DNA from: Gammaproteobacteria bacterium TMED112
GTDB lineage: Bacteria; Pseudomonadota; Gammaproteobacteria; Magnimaribacterales; TMED112
DNA length: 64,000 nt
Direction: 5' to 3'
NCBI GenBank assembly: GCA_002170245.2
Contig: NHFN02000017.1
Location: forward strand, 157,950 to 221,949
Shown piece after piece: positions 36,692 through 45,859 of this stretch; position 1 is the first letter of the stretch, and each line of letters begins with the position of its first letter. The position numbers were made by a program, and so were the translations under genes. Below the pieces are notes generated by a model. That model ran no database searches and had not been told where the DNA came from. It was given only the letters and a program-made list of their open reading frames with translations.

Positions 36692-36740
36692 AAAAAAAAA
36701 GGTTTTGAACATAAATTCGTAAAATTTATTAGTGTTCAAA
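36692..36740 (-). terminator. Rho-independent terminator after rpsI
   Basis: On the minus strand, TTTGAACA pairs with TGTTCAAA and TAAATT with AATTTA around a TTACG loop (with a 4-base bulge). The stem is followed by ACC and nine T residues (36700-36692). It starts 10 bases after the rpsI stop. It is the only clear hairpin-plus-T-tract I found in the window. Confidence 0.75.
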
Positions 36741-36750
36741 GGTTAGGAAA

Positions 36751-37131
36751 TTATCTTTTTGAAAACTGTGGGCTTTTTCTAGCTTTTTTAAGGCCAACTT
36801 TCTTTCTTTCTTTAACTCTTGAATCTCGAGTTAAGTACCCTGCTTTTTTAAGATCAGATCTTAGTTCTGGGTTTTCCTCTAAAAGTGCCTTGGATATTGC
36901 TAACCTTATTGCTCCTGCTTGACCAAAAGACCCTCCACCTTGAACTTTTGCATTTACATCAAAAGAACCATCATTTTTCGTTAGAACTAGTGGTTGCCTT
37001 ACTATCATTTTGGCTACATCTCTGCCGAAGTATTCATCTATACTTTTTTTGTTAATAGTGACAATGCCTGTTCCTTTTGTGAGCTTAACTACTGCTGTTG
37101 CTTCTTTTCTTCTTCCTGAAATAGTACTCAT
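36751..37131 (-). CDS. rpsI: 30S ribosomal protein uS9
   Basis: Small-subunit head protein whose C-terminal tail reaches the P-site tRNA. It is 126 residues: [46 protein letters not shown] and the basic end [14 protein letters not shown] with the terminal Lys-Arg that contacts tRNA. It shares one base with rplM and is followed by a hairpin terminator. Confidence 0.98.
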   Translation of the reverse strand: MSTISGRRKEATAVVKLTKGTGIVTINKKSIDEYFGRDVAKMIVRQPLVLTKNDGSFDVNAKVQGGGSFGQAGAIRLAISKALLEENPELRSDLKKAGYLTRDSRVKERKKVGLKKARKSPQFSKR

Positions 37132-37556
37132 TATTTCAACACCTCAGGATTTTGTGCTTCATGAGGATGATTTTCATCATTATAAACTTTTAATTTTGTA
37201 ATAATTTGTCTATTAAGTTTGTTTTTAGGCAACATTCCCTTAACTGCACCTCTTATAACTTTTTCAGGATCCTTCTCCATTTGATCTTGAAAAGATATTT
37301 GTTTAATGCCACCTGGAAATCCAGAGTGTCTATAATAGATTTTATCTGTTGCTTTTTTTCCTGTAACTTCAATTTTTTTGGCATTTATAAGGATAACATA
37401 ATCACCTATATCTGAATTAGGTGTATATTCAGGTTTATTTTTTCCTCTAAGTATATTAGCAACTTGTACAGATAATCTGCCTAAAGTTTTCCCAGTACAG
37501 TCGAAAATGTACCATTTTTGCTCAATATCTTGAGTTCTTAATGCTGTTGTTTTCAT
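37131..37556 (-). CDS. rplM: 50S ribosomal protein uL13
   Basis: Early-assembling large-subunit protein, 141 residues: [55 protein letters not shown] and [19 protein letters not shown]. First gene of the rplM-rpsI operon, divergent from a DegS-type protease gene across 55 bases that should hold both promoters. Confidence 0.98.
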   Translation of the reverse strand: MKTTALRTQDIEQKWYIFDCTGKTLGRLSVQVANILRGKNKPEYTPNSDIGDYVILINAKKIEVTGKKATDKIYYRHSGFPGGIKQISFQDQMEKDPEKVIRGAVKGMLPKNKLNRQIITKLKVYNDENHPHEAQNPEVLK

Positions 37557-37611
37557 GTAATGCTCAAAGTTGACCCGCTATATATTAATATATTGATAAA
37601 GGATTTGAAAC

Positions 37612-38580
37612 ATGAAGAACCTGTTTTTATTGATATTATTTTTTGGACTGTTTTTTGGTGCTCAGTTTGTTTTTTTTGAAAATAGATATGCTGAGCAAAA
37701 AAATATTGATTTTGAAAATATTTCTTCCTCAATTGTCACCATTGAGACATTAAATAATAGGGGAAAGACATTTGGTTCAGGAGTTATTATTTCCTCTGAT
37801 GGATATATTATTACTGCATTCCATAATTTATCAGGAAATTTAAGTAGTGTTAAAATTTCTGGAAAATCCTACTTAGCAAACTTAATAGGCTTTGATGAGT
37901 ATGCGGATTTAGCAGTTTTAAAAATAAACGAAGAAAACCTTAACCATATCAAATTTTCTGATAACGATAATTTAAAAATTGGTCAGACAGTTTATGCTAT
38001 CGGCAACCCATTTAACTTAGGTATCTCAATTTCCAGGGGCATTTTAAGCGCTACAGGAAGAAACTTTGGAAACCCATATTTAGATATCATTCAAACAGAT
38101 GCTGCAATAAATAAAGGAAATTCTGGAGGAGCGCTTATAAATAATAAAGGAGAATTCATAGGTTTGAGCACACTGATTGCATCAACCTCTGGAGGTTCTG
38201 ACGGAATTGGTTTCGCTCTGCCATCCGATAAAGTATTGTCAATCACAAATCAAATAATTAAATATGGAAAAGTTAGTAGAGCCTGGATTGGGGAGTTTAG
38301 ATTTAGAAGAGGTATGTATACTAGCCCAAAAACTAAATTGAGAATACCCGCACTTTACACTGTTGCTTTAAATAATAATTCAAGTTTTGAAAACGGTTTA
38401 AGAGATGGAGATGTGATAATTGCTATAAAAAATACAGAAGCCAGGTGGAATACATTATTGGCTTCAGTAAATAGTATTTCCCCTGGAGAAAATCTGGAGC
38501 TAAAAATTATTAGAGCTGGCGAAGAAATGAATCTAAATTTAGTAACTAAAGAAAGACCTAATCGACCACAGGCTCTCTGA
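37612..38580 (+). CDS. degS: Membrane-anchored trypsin-like protease with PDZ domain (DegS/AlgW type)
   Basis: Periplasmic S1C protease, probably the sensor that cleaves an anti-sigma factor or a quality-control protease. The 322-residue protein has an N-terminal anchor (about 1-22) and a catalytic triad at His71 (ITAFHNLSG), Asp99 (YADLAVLK) and Ser171 (NKGNSGGAL). One PDZ domain lies at about 230-315 (GLRDGDVIIAIKNTEARW). One PDZ and an uncleaved anchor are the DegS/AlgW layout rather than DegP. An AAGGA precedes the ATG. Its last 23 bases overlap the end of murA. No rpoE or rseA is in the window, so the target is unknown. Confidence 0.88.
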   Translation: MKNLFLLILFFGLFFGAQFVFFENRYAEQKNIDFENISSSIVTIETLNNRGKTFGSGVIISSDGYIITAFHNLSGNLSSVKISGKSYLANLIGFDEYADLAVLKINEENLNHIKFSDNDNLKIGQTVYAIGNPFNLGISISRGILSATGRNFGNPYLDIIQTDAAINKGNSGGALINNKGEFIGLSTLIASTSGGSDGIGFALPSDKVLSITNQIIKYGKVSRAWIGEFRFRRGMYTSPKTKLRIPALYTVALNNNSSFENGLRDGDVIIAIKNTEARWNTLLASVNSISPGENLELKIIRAGEEMNLNLVTKERPNRPQAL

Positions 38581-39823
38581 TTATTTCTGCACCCAACTTA
38601 TTTAGTTTCTCTTCTATACACTCATAGCCTCTATCAATATGATAAATGTCATTGATATGAGTTTTATTTTTTCCAACTAGTCCTGCAAGCACTAAGCTAG
38701 CAGACGCTCTCAAATCTGACGCGCTTACAGTTGCTCCAACTAAATTAGAGACACCGGAAACAAAGGCTTTATTTTCATTTAATGAAATATTTGCTCCCAT
38801 TTTTCTTAGTTCACTTACATGTTGAAACCTATTCTCAAAAACAGTTTCTTCAACTGTACAGTCTCCTTGAGCAATTGTATTAAGTGTCATAAATTGAGCT
38901 TGCATATCTGTAGGGAAGCCAGGAAAAGGCTCTGTAAATATGTCTTGAGCTTTGAGATCTGAAGAAGTTGCATCAACTTCTACAGAATTTTTAAAGATAT
39001 TTACCTTCACACCCATTTCAATTAATTTTTTACTAACAATATCAATAGTTTCTGGGTTAATTTTATTAACTTTCACATGTCCATTTGTTATTGCTCCTGC
39101 AATAAGATAAGTACCTGCTTCAATTCTATCGAATAAAACATTCCATCTAGTCGCATTTAGGCTTTCAACACCATTTACGATAATTTCAGATTCACCTGCA
39201 CCTTGAATTTGCGCCCCACAACTATTTAGATAATTTGCAAGTTCTAAAACTTCTGGTTCTTTTGCACAGTTCTTCAATCTTGTTTCCCCCTTAATAAGAG
39301 TTGCAGCCATCATTAAGTTCTCAGTACCTGTTACTGATACTCTTGGAAAAGTGAAAGAAATAGGCTTTAATTCCTTTGCTTTTAAATAGATATATTTTGA
39401 GTCAGAAGTAATTTCAGCACCCATTTGCTCAAGTCCTGATAAATGAAAATCAATGGGTCTTGAACCAATATCACACCCTCCAGGTTGAGATATTTTTGCC
39501 TTACCATATTTTGCTACTAATGGTCCCATCACTAAAATTGATGCCCTCATTGTTTTTACAAGCTCATATCTAGCCTCTGGTAGCAGAATATTTGAAGAAT
39601 TTATTTCGATAAAACCATCTTCATGAAAGTTTATTGAAGAACCCATTGAGTTTAATAGTTCAAGCTTGGTTGTTATGTCTTGGAGGTGGGGTAAATTGCC
39701 TATAAAAGCTGAGCCCTCAAGTAAAATTGTAGAGGCCAAAATTGGCAAACCAGCATTTTTTGCACCTGAACAATCAACTTCACCTTGTAAATGGTTACCG
39801 CCTTTAATTATCAGTCTTTCCAT
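38558..39823 (-). CDS. murA: UDP-N-acetylglucosamine 1-carboxyvinyltransferase MurA
   Basis: First committed step of peptidoglycan synthesis: enolpyruvyl transfer to UDP-GlcNAc. The 421-residue protein has Lys22 in the CSGAKNAGLPIL loop and the catalytic, fosfomycin-reactive Cys117 in QPGGCDIGSRPIDFHL. Later blocks FDRIEAGTYLIAGAI and FPTDMQAQFM are typical. Three bases separate it from mlaC upstream, which is probably cotranscribed. It overlaps the convergent protease gene by 23 bases. Confidence 0.98.
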   Translation of the reverse strand: MERLIIKGGNHLQGEVDCSGAKNAGLPILASTILLEGSAFIGNLPHLQDITTKLELLNSMGSSINFHEDGFIEINSSNILLPEARYELVKTMRASILVMGPLVAKYGKAKISQPGGCDIGSRPIDFHLSGLEQMGAEITSDSKYIYLKAKELKPISFTFPRVSVTGTENLMMAATLIKGETRLKNCAKEPEVLELANYLNSCGAQIQGAGESEIIVNGVESLNATRWNVLFDRIEAGTYLIAGAITNGHVKVNKINPETIDIVSKKLIEMGVKVNIFKNSVEVDATSSDLKAQDIFTEPFPGFPTDMQAQFMTLNTIAQGDCTVEETVFENRFQHVSELRKMGANISLNENKAFVSGVSNLVGATVSASDLRASASLVLAGLVGKNKTHINDIYHIDRGYECIEEKLNKLGAEIIREPVVD

Positions 39824-39826
39824 TTG

Positions 39827-40435
39827 CTAAAGAGTGGTTGGTTTCCATGATTCAATAGCAATATCGAGGTTGGAGTTATTTTCAAGATATGTATCTTGAA
39901 ATTGATTTCTGAAAGTTAATCCTAAATTAATGCCGTCAATAATGATATTTATTATTCTGTATTCACCAAAGCTGTTTTTATAAACTGTAAGCTTAGTAAC
40001 AAATGCGCTTGAGTCCGAATAGAAGTTCACTAAAACCTCATACGTCCTATTTTTGTTAATTTTAATATCTTCATCAGTTTTTATTTGATAGTTATCAAAT
40101 TCTAGTAAAGTTGTTACATAAGTATCTAACAGCAATTTTTTTGTTCTCTCTTCAAACAGGTCTTTTTGAGCTTCAGTTGCACTCGAATAAATTTTTGATG
40201 AAAGTATTAACCTAGATACAACTTTTACATCTACCATAGGCTCCCAGATATTTTTTAACATATCTTTAAACTCTTCAGGATTCTCATCAAATTTTGAACC
40301 TTCTTCTTTTATAACAGTCAGAAAATATTGAGCATTTGAATCAATGTATTCATGAAGATCAGGAATTTTATCTGCATATAAACTTTGTGATAAAAGAAAA
40401 ACAAATAATATTTTTGATGAAAAAAATCGTAACAT
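39827..40435 (-). CDS. mlaC: MlaC-type periplasmic phospholipid carrier
   Basis: Periplasmic shuttle of the Mla system, which moves phospholipids between outer and inner membranes. The 202-residue protein has a cleavable signal peptide (about 1-21, ending LYA). The mature part carries the family pattern: an early NIWEPMVDVKVVSRLIL segment, TYVTTLLEFDNYQIK, and IINIIIDGINLGLTFRNQFQD near the C-terminus. It adjoins murA as in Pseudomonas, but mlaB, mlaD, mlaE and mlaF, usually beside it, are not in this window. Nineteen bases separate its start from the divergent kdsD. Confidence 0.9.
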   Translation of the reverse strand: MLRFFSSKILFVFLLSQSLYADKIPDLHEYIDSNAQYFLTVIKEEGSKFDENPEEFKDMLKNIWEPMVDVKVVSRLILSSKIYSSATEAQKDLFEERTKKLLLDTYVTTLLEFDNYQIKTDEDIKINKNRTYEVLVNFYSDSSAFVTKLTVYKNSFGEYRIINIIIDGINLGLTFRNQFQDTYLENNSNLDIAIESWKPTTL

Positions 40436-40454
40436 GTATAAATTATAGTTTGAA

Positions 40455-41420
40455 ATGAAAAAAAATATTTTCCAAAAAGAGGCAAAAAAAGCTTTTTTAA
40501 TAGAATTAGAGGAATTAAAGGCTTTTTATGGGTCAAAAAACTTCAATGTAGAGGAGTTGTGTACAAATATTTCAAATTGTAAAGGAAAAATATTTATAAC
40601 TGGTGTTGGTAAATCTGGGCATATTGCAAACAAGTTTGCTGCAACTTTATCAAGTACTGGCACACCATCATTCTTCATTCATCCTGCAGAAGCACTTCAT
40701 GGTGATCTAGGGATGATAGAAAAAGACGACGCAATTATAGCAATTTCAAAATCTGGTGAAAGCTCAGAGATTTGTGACTTGATTCCAGCAATAAACTTGA
40801 AAAAAATTGATCTTTTCTCCATTACTGAAAATATCAACTCCACAATCGCACAAGCCTCAAAAAATCATATTCTTGTAAAAGTTAAAAGAGAAGCATGTCC
40901 CAACGATCTAGCACCTACTTCAAGCACTACCGTGACACTTGCACTTTTAGATGCCATTGCAGTTGCTTTACTAAAGTCTAAGGGCTTTACTTCTGAAGAT
41001 TTTGCAAAGTCACACCCAGGAGGAAAGCTTGGAAAAAAATTAACTTTACGAACAAAAGATTTGATGATACCAATTAAAAAAGCTGCTGTAGTGAAGGATT
41101 CAGACACTCTAAAAGATTTAATTTTCGAAGTTTCTGAAAAAAAACAAGGAATTGCATTGGTAAAAAAGGGGGCAGATATAGTTGGTGTATTCTCAGATGG
41201 TGATTTAAGGAGACAGCTTAAAAAAAATATCCAAATTGATAAAATTAAACTCTCTTCAGTATTAACAAAGGAATTTAAGACTATTAAATCCGATGAATTG
41301 GTGGTCAAAGCAGCTGAAAAAATGAAGTCTTTCAAAGTTTACACACTTGTTGTTAAGGAAAATAAAAAAGTTGCGGGTATATTGACAATGCATGATATTT
41401 TGGAAGCAAATGTTATATAG
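40455..41420 (+). CDS. kdsD: Arabinose-5-phosphate isomerase KdsD
   Basis: Converts ribulose 5-phosphate to arabinose 5-phosphate for Kdo synthesis by KdsA (10530-11342). The 321-residue protein has an N-terminal SIS sugar-isomerase domain (GVGKSGHIANKFAATLSSTG, HGDLGMI, ISKSGESSE) and two C-terminal CBS modules (about 205-320). The usual next gene kdsC (Kdo8P phosphatase) is absent and lptA follows directly, its start lying inside the kdsD end. Confidence 0.96.
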   Translation: MKKNIFQKEAKKAFLIELEELKAFYGSKNFNVEELCTNISNCKGKIFITGVGKSGHIANKFAATLSSTGTPSFFIHPAEALHGDLGMIEKDDAIIAISKSGESSEICDLIPAINLKKIDLFSITENINSTIAQASKNHILVKVKREACPNDLAPTSSTTVTLALLDAIAVALLKSKGFTSEDFAKSHPGGKLGKKLTLRTKDLMIPIKKAAVVKDSDTLKDLIFEVSEKKQGIALVKKGADIVGVFSDGDLRRQLKKNIQIDKIKLSSVLTKEFKTIKSDELVVKAAEKMKSFKVYTLVVKENKKVAGILTMHDILEANVI

Positions 41421-41781
41421 GTTCATCACAATATTACTTTCTTTTAATCTGGCAGCACAAGAATATGAGATTACATCAGAAAATATTGAGATCAACACAC
41501 AATTAAACACAATTAATTATGAATATAATGTTGTTTTTAAATCTGAAGAAATTTTTTTTACTGCTGATGAGCTAAAACTCAATCAAGAAAATGAGTCATT
41601 TGTAGCATTCGGAAATCCCATAAAAATTAAATTTTATGATGGTATAGAATTTATAGAAGGTGAAGCTGAAAAAATTGAAATAGACTCTCAGTTTTTAAGA
41701 ATGTCAAAAAACGTTTCAATTATTAAATCTGGCAATAAGATAAATTCTGAAAATATGACTATTAAACTCTCTAATGATTAA
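41410..41781 (+). CDS. lptA: LptA-like periplasmic LPS transport protein, short
   Basis: Forms the periplasmic bridge that carries LPS to the outer membrane. I chose the ATG at 41410 because it gives a signal peptide (MLYRFITILLSFNLAAQ); an ATG at 41392 only adds six residues ahead of it. The mature part follows the OstA/LptA beta pattern: ITSENIEINTQLN, FTADELKLNQENESFVAFGNP, EFIEGEAEKIEIDS, and KINSENMTIKL at the end. About 123 residues, against 185 in E. coli. It overlaps kdsD by 11 bases and lptB by 8. lptC, normally just upstream, is missing here. Confidence 0.87.
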   Translation: MLYRFITILLSFNLAAQEYEITSENIEINTQLNTINYEYNVVFKSEEIFFTADELKLNQENESFVAFGNPIKIKFYDGIEFIEGEAEKIEIDSQFLRMSKNVSIIKSGNKINSENMTIKLSND

Positions 41782-42484
41782 AGTTGAAAGTATAAACAAA
41801 TCCATAAAGTCAAAAATACTTTTTAAAAATATTACATTTGATTTATGCAGTAATAAAATTGTTGGATTGTTAGGAGCTAATGGAGCAGGTAAAACTAGCT
41901 TATTCAAAGCTATTTCTGGTCTTTCAAAAATTGATTCAGGAAAAATAAGTTTTAATAAAAAAGACTTGCACCTAATGAGTCTCGAAGAAAGGTCAGCTGC
42001 TGGGTTGAACTATGTCCCACAAGAGAATTCTCTGTTTGATGACTTAAGTTTAGAAGAAAACCTAGAAGCAGTTGTTGAATTGAGGTTTAAAGGAGTTTCA
42101 ACAGAAAAATCTACTCAAATTAAAAATCTTTTAGATGTGATGAAACTTACAGACAAAGCTAAGATAAAATCTAAATTTCTATCCGGAGGAGAAAAAAGAA
42201 AGACTGAAATATTGAGAACTATTTTACTTGATTCAAAATTTATTCTTCTTGATGAGCCCTTCGCAGGGGTTGACCCAATATCAGTGGAAGAAATTATAAA
42301 AATACTTAAGAGTTTTAAGAAAAATTTAGGAATTTTTATTAGTGATCATAATTTTAGAGATGTAATGAATGTGTGTGACGAAGTAATTCTTCTTAATCAG
42401 GGAGAGTTATTATTACAAGGCACTCCAAATCAAGTAAAAAATAACCCAATAGCTAAAAAATTATATTTTGGCGAACTGAATTAA
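41774..42484 (+). CDS. lptB: LPS export ABC transporter ATPase LptB
   Basis: ATPase that powers LPS extraction by LptFG. The 236-residue protein has Walker A GANGAGKTS near residue 34, the Q-loop YVPQENSLFDDLSL, signature LSGGEKRKTEI, Walker B FILLDEPFAGVDP, and H-loop ISDHN. The YVPQ...LFDDLSLEENL region is characteristic of LptB. It overlaps lptA by 8 bases; rpoN, which often follows, is absent. Confidence 0.95.
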   Translation: MIKVESINKSIKSKILFKNITFDLCSNKIVGLLGANGAGKTSLFKAISGLSKIDSGKISFNKKDLHLMSLEERSAAGLNYVPQENSLFDDLSLEENLEAVVELRFKGVSTEKSTQIKNLLDVMKLTDKAKIKSKFLSGGEKRKTEILRTILLDSKFILLDEPFAGVDPISVEEIIKILKSFKKNLGIFISDHNFRDVMNVCDEVILLNQGELLLQGTPNQVKNNPIAKKLYFGELN

Positions 42485-42507
42485 ACGTTTTCTTGTAGAA
42501 TAGCCAA

Positions 42508-43851
42508 ATGGCTTCAGAAAATTTAGATAAAAGATTTGAGCTCATTCAAGAAACCTTTTCAAATCCAGAATTTAAAACAAAGCTTGGTCGGATCCTAAGT
42601 GAAATGAGTCCAAGTGAATTAGCTTATGTAATCGAATCATCACCTCCACACGAAAGGAAAATTATTTGGGACTTAATTCAGCTTGATACAGAAGGAGAAG
42701 TGCTTGGAGAGCTTGATGAAAACCTTCGAGAAGACTTACTTGCAGGTATGAATCCCGAAGAAATTTCAATAGCAATTAGCGATCTAGAGGTTGATGACTT
42801 AGCTGACATTCTACAGACTCTTCCTGAAAAAATGACGAATGATGTTTTATCTTTGATGAATTCTCGTGACAGGGGAAGGGTCGAAAAGATTCTTGATTAT
42901 CCAGAAGAGTCTGCTGGGGGCTTAATGAATACTGATGTCATAACTGTTCGAGCAGAGAATTCAATTGAATTAGTAATGCGTTATTTAAGATTCCTAAAAG
43001 AACTTCCACATAATACTGATGATATATACGTTGTAAGCAAAAATGATGAATATTTGGGTATACTGCCAATCACAAAAATATTAACCTCTGACCCAAACCT
43101 TACAGTCAGAGAAGTAATGGATACAGAATTTAAACCCTTAAACATTGAGAGCAATCAAATAGATGTTTACAACCAATTTAAAACAAAAGATCTGTTTTCT
43201 GCGCCTGTTGTTGATAGTAAAAATCATCTTTTAGGAAGAATTACTGTTGATGACATAATTGAAGTTGCAGTAGATGAGGTAGAGCAAGATTTCATTGGAT
43301 TTGCCCAAATTGAGGAAGATATTTTTGCTTCCCCTAAAAAATCTATAAAAAACAGAGTTTTATGGCTTTCGATCAATTTACTTACTGCTGTTCTAGCAGC
43401 AGCTTCAATCAGTTTTTTTGAAGATGTCATACAAAAAGTAGTTTATGCAGCAATTTTAATGCCAATTGTTGCAAGCATGGGAGGTATTGCGGCAACGCAA
43501 ACACTTGGTATCTATATTAGAGCAGAAGCTATGAGACAATTAAATCGTAAAAACTTTAGATATTTATTTCGAAGAGAATTTATAGTTGCGCTTGCAAATT
43601 GCATTGTATTTTCGGTTCTAATATATGGAATAACCTCTTTCTGGTTTGCTGATACAGCTCTGTCACTTGCTATAGCATTAGCAATGGTTTTTAACTTATT
43701 AGCAGCAGCTATTTTTGGATTCATGTTTCCACATTTTCTTAGAAAATTTGGTTATGACCCAGCAATAGCTGGAGGAGTTGTTATTACGACATTCACAGAT
43801 ATTATCGGCTTTGTCAGCTTTTTAGGCATTGTGAGCTTTCTTATTGGATAA
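42508..43851 (+). CDS. mgtE: Magnesium transporter MgtE
   Basis: Mg2+-gated channel. The 447-residue protein has an N-terminal cytosolic superhelical domain (about 1-130, with DLADILQTLP), two CBS domains (about 135-260, starting YPEESAGGLMNTD, the family signature) and five C-terminal transmembrane helices with MPIVASMGGIAATQTLGIYIRA and DIIGFVSFLGI. The CBS domains should sense cytosolic Mg2+. It begins 23 bases after lptB and converges on yhdP with an 11-base overlap. Confidence 0.95.
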   Translation: MASENLDKRFELIQETFSNPEFKTKLGRILSEMSPSELAYVIESSPPHERKIIWDLIQLDTEGEVLGELDENLREDLLAGMNPEEISIAISDLEVDDLADILQTLPEKMTNDVLSLMNSRDRGRVEKILDYPEESAGGLMNTDVITVRAENSIELVMRYLRFLKELPHNTDDIYVVSKNDEYLGILPITKILTSDPNLTVREVMDTEFKPLNIESNQIDVYNQFKTKDLFSAPVVDSKNHLLGRITVDDIIEVAVDEVEQDFIGFAQIEEDIFASPKKSIKNRVLWLSINLLTAVLAAASISFFEDVIQKVVYAAILMPIVASMGGIAATQTLGIYIRAEAMRQLNRKNFRYLFRREFIVALANCIVFSVLIYGITSFWFADTALSLAIALAMVFNLLAAAIFGFMFPHFLRKFGYDPAIAGGVVITTFTDIIGFVSFLGIVSFLIG

Positions 43852-45859
43852 CCTCGATATCGAGATTGTCGACATTTCCAGATATAGAATACTTTGTACT
43901 GGTAATATCACTAAATTCATCTTCAAGAACTTCAGTAACTACTGCAGCGCTTGCTGCTGCGGGCAAGCCACCAAGGATTGCAACATACCATGGAATGTTT
44001 TCTGACAAAGTTGAATTAAAAACCATCTCCAAATTAAAATTGTCAAAAGATTCTTTAACAGATGAAATGGTCCCTGAGAGCTCAGCATTTCCTGCATCAA
44101 AATCCATATTAAATTCATTTAAATTTGCATAACCAGAACTATCAATAAAGAACTCTCCATCTAATGAATTGATGAAAAAATTATCTTGGTCAAGCTTTTC
44201 AAAATCTGCATTTAGAATGTTAAGTAACCTTGATCTTATATCAATAAGAGATAAAACTCTTAAAGCATCAATAGTAAATGTTGTATTGGAATATGAAATA
44301 TCTTTTCCAGAAATATCTATGAGCCCTCCAAAATCTAAATTTTTGTTCTCAATATTTAAATAACTATTTTTGAGACCTAGTTCTAATTTACTAAAACTGA
44401 GGTTCGAGCTCCTTAAAGGATTTTGATCTTTATTTCTTATCGATAACTGAGCATTAATATTTTTTAATGAGAAATTACTTAAATCGAAATCAAAAGAATT
44501 TAATTTATTTTCATTTAAACTGAAAAAATTAGATTTAAAGTTTTTTGGATAAATTTTGAGAATGTTGTCTTTAAATTTATAGGAATCAAGATAATCAAAT
44601 TCAATAAAAATATCTTTATAATTAAACAAAAGATTCTTATCATTTAAAGTAAGTTTAATTTCTTTATTTTCAGTAATTGATGCGTCCCCATTTATGCTTT
44701 TAAATCTTCCTTTATTGTCAAATTTTATTGATATTCCTCTATCATCTAATAAAAGTTCATAAATATTTTCTAATTTAAAATTGTTCATTAAGTATAAATC
44801 TCCTACAGAGTATTCTGAAATATGAAAATTATCTCCAAATATTTTTATTGAAGCATTATCAATGTAGGCTTTTAAAGAGTTGGCTTTTAATTCAGCTCCT
44901 TCAATCACAATTTGACTTGCTTCGGATAATAATATTGAAGAGAAATTTATCTTATCTTTATACGAGGATATGGAGAATAAAATATCTAGTTGTTTTGCTT
45001 CTAAATTCGATTCCTTAAGAAATTTTTTTATATCTCCCTGAGATGTTGGTAGATAAGTAGATAAAATTTCTTCATTTCCTCTAGAAGCCATTTGTAATTG
45101 AAATTCATTCTCATATTTAAATGTTAATTTGAGATCTGTTTCATTAGTAAATGCGGATATATTTGCATATGGAATTTTGAATTTTTTATTAAAGTCTAAA
45201 TAAATATTGCCTGTCATATTTTCAAGTACCTGGGGAACATCAAAAAAATTAAAATACAATAAGCCCATTTTTGTGTTCAGATCGCCATATAATTTCCCGT
45301 CATAAAAATACCCCTTACCATTTAATCCTTTAATAGTACTCAGGTTTCCAGGAAGGTCTAAATTTAAATCTTGGAAATTAAATCCAAAAGCATTCTTATG
45401 AGTTAAGAAATTAGATAATTTCAATTCTTGAAAAACTGTGCCTCCCACTTTTAAATTTATTATGGATAGCTCATCAATAAAAATTTCAAGTTGATTAATT
45501 TGCTCACTTTTATTTGCTTCACTTAATTTTACTTCGGCATTTGTTAATGAAAACTTAGAAACATGAATCTTGTTCCCTACCACTGAGTTAAGAAAATTAA
45601 TTTGTAAATTAATTTCTTCACCAGAAAATTCTGCTGCTCCCATATATTGAAAATTTCCTATATCAACTTTCATTCCTAGCAAACTTGGTTGAATAAATAT
45701 ATCTTGAAATTGAAGGTTATCCTCAAATAAGTAACTAGTGATTAACTTTGACCCATAATTAGAAGAAATAATTAGACAAAAAAAATAAAAACTCAAAATA
45801 AAAATAGCTATAAGGTATAGAAAAAGCCTTATAGGCCATATTAGATATTTCTTAACCAT
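43841..45859 (-). CDS. yhdP: YhdP-type AsmA-like phospholipid-transport protein, about half length
   Basis: A 672-residue AsmA-superfamily protein with an N-terminal membrane anchor (about 9-33) and a long repetitive beta-strand body predicted to bridge the periplasm. The C-terminus (SLIDIRSRLLNIL, INSLDGEFFIDSSGYANLNE, ILGGLPAAASAAVVTEVLED) is clearly that of YhdP, one of three proteins (with TamB and YdbH) that carry phospholipids to the outer membrane. YhdP of E. coli is about 1266 residues, so the groove would be much shorter. It overlaps mreD by 19 bases, matching the conserved mreBCD-yhdP neighbourhood, here without maf and rng between. Confidence 0.85.
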   Translation of the reverse strand: MVKKYLIWPIRLFLYLIAIFILSFYFFCLIISSNYGSKLITSYLFEDNLQFQDIFIQPSLLGMKVDIGNFQYMGAAEFSGEEINLQINFLNSVVGNKIHVSKFSLTNAEVKLSEANKSEQINQLEIFIDELSIINLKVGGTVFQELKLSNFLTHKNAFGFNFQDLNLDLPGNLSTIKGLNGKGYFYDGKLYGDLNTKMGLLYFNFFDVPQVLENMTGNIYLDFNKKFKIPYANISAFTNETDLKLTFKYENEFQLQMASRGNEEILSTYLPTSQGDIKKFLKESNLEAKQLDILFSISSYKDKINFSSILLSEASQIVIEGAELKANSLKAYIDNASIKIFGDNFHISEYSVGDLYLMNNFKLENIYELLLDDRGISIKFDNKGRFKSINGDASITENKEIKLTLNDKNLLFNYKDIFIEFDYLDSYKFKDNILKIYPKNFKSNFFSLNENKLNSFDFDLSNFSLKNINAQLSIRNKDQNPLRSSNLSFSKLELGLKNSYLNIENKNLDFGGLIDISGKDISYSNTTFTIDALRVLSLIDIRSRLLNILNADFEKLDQDNFFINSLDGEFFIDSSGYANLNEFNMDFDAGNAELSGTISSVKESFDNFNLEMVFNSTLSENIPWYVAILGGLPAAASAAVVTEVLEDEFSDITSTKYSISGNVDNLDIEVIQ

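Noticed and set aside
40318-40536. 72-codon minus-strand frame spanning the mlaC/kdsD starts
   Set aside because: Out of frame with mlaC and antisense to kdsD; hydrophobic composition comes from AT-rich sequence.
40865-41335. 156-codon open frame antisense to kdsD
   Set aside because: It is the complement of a clearly conserved gene, has no recognisable domain, and lacks a sensible position or start signal.
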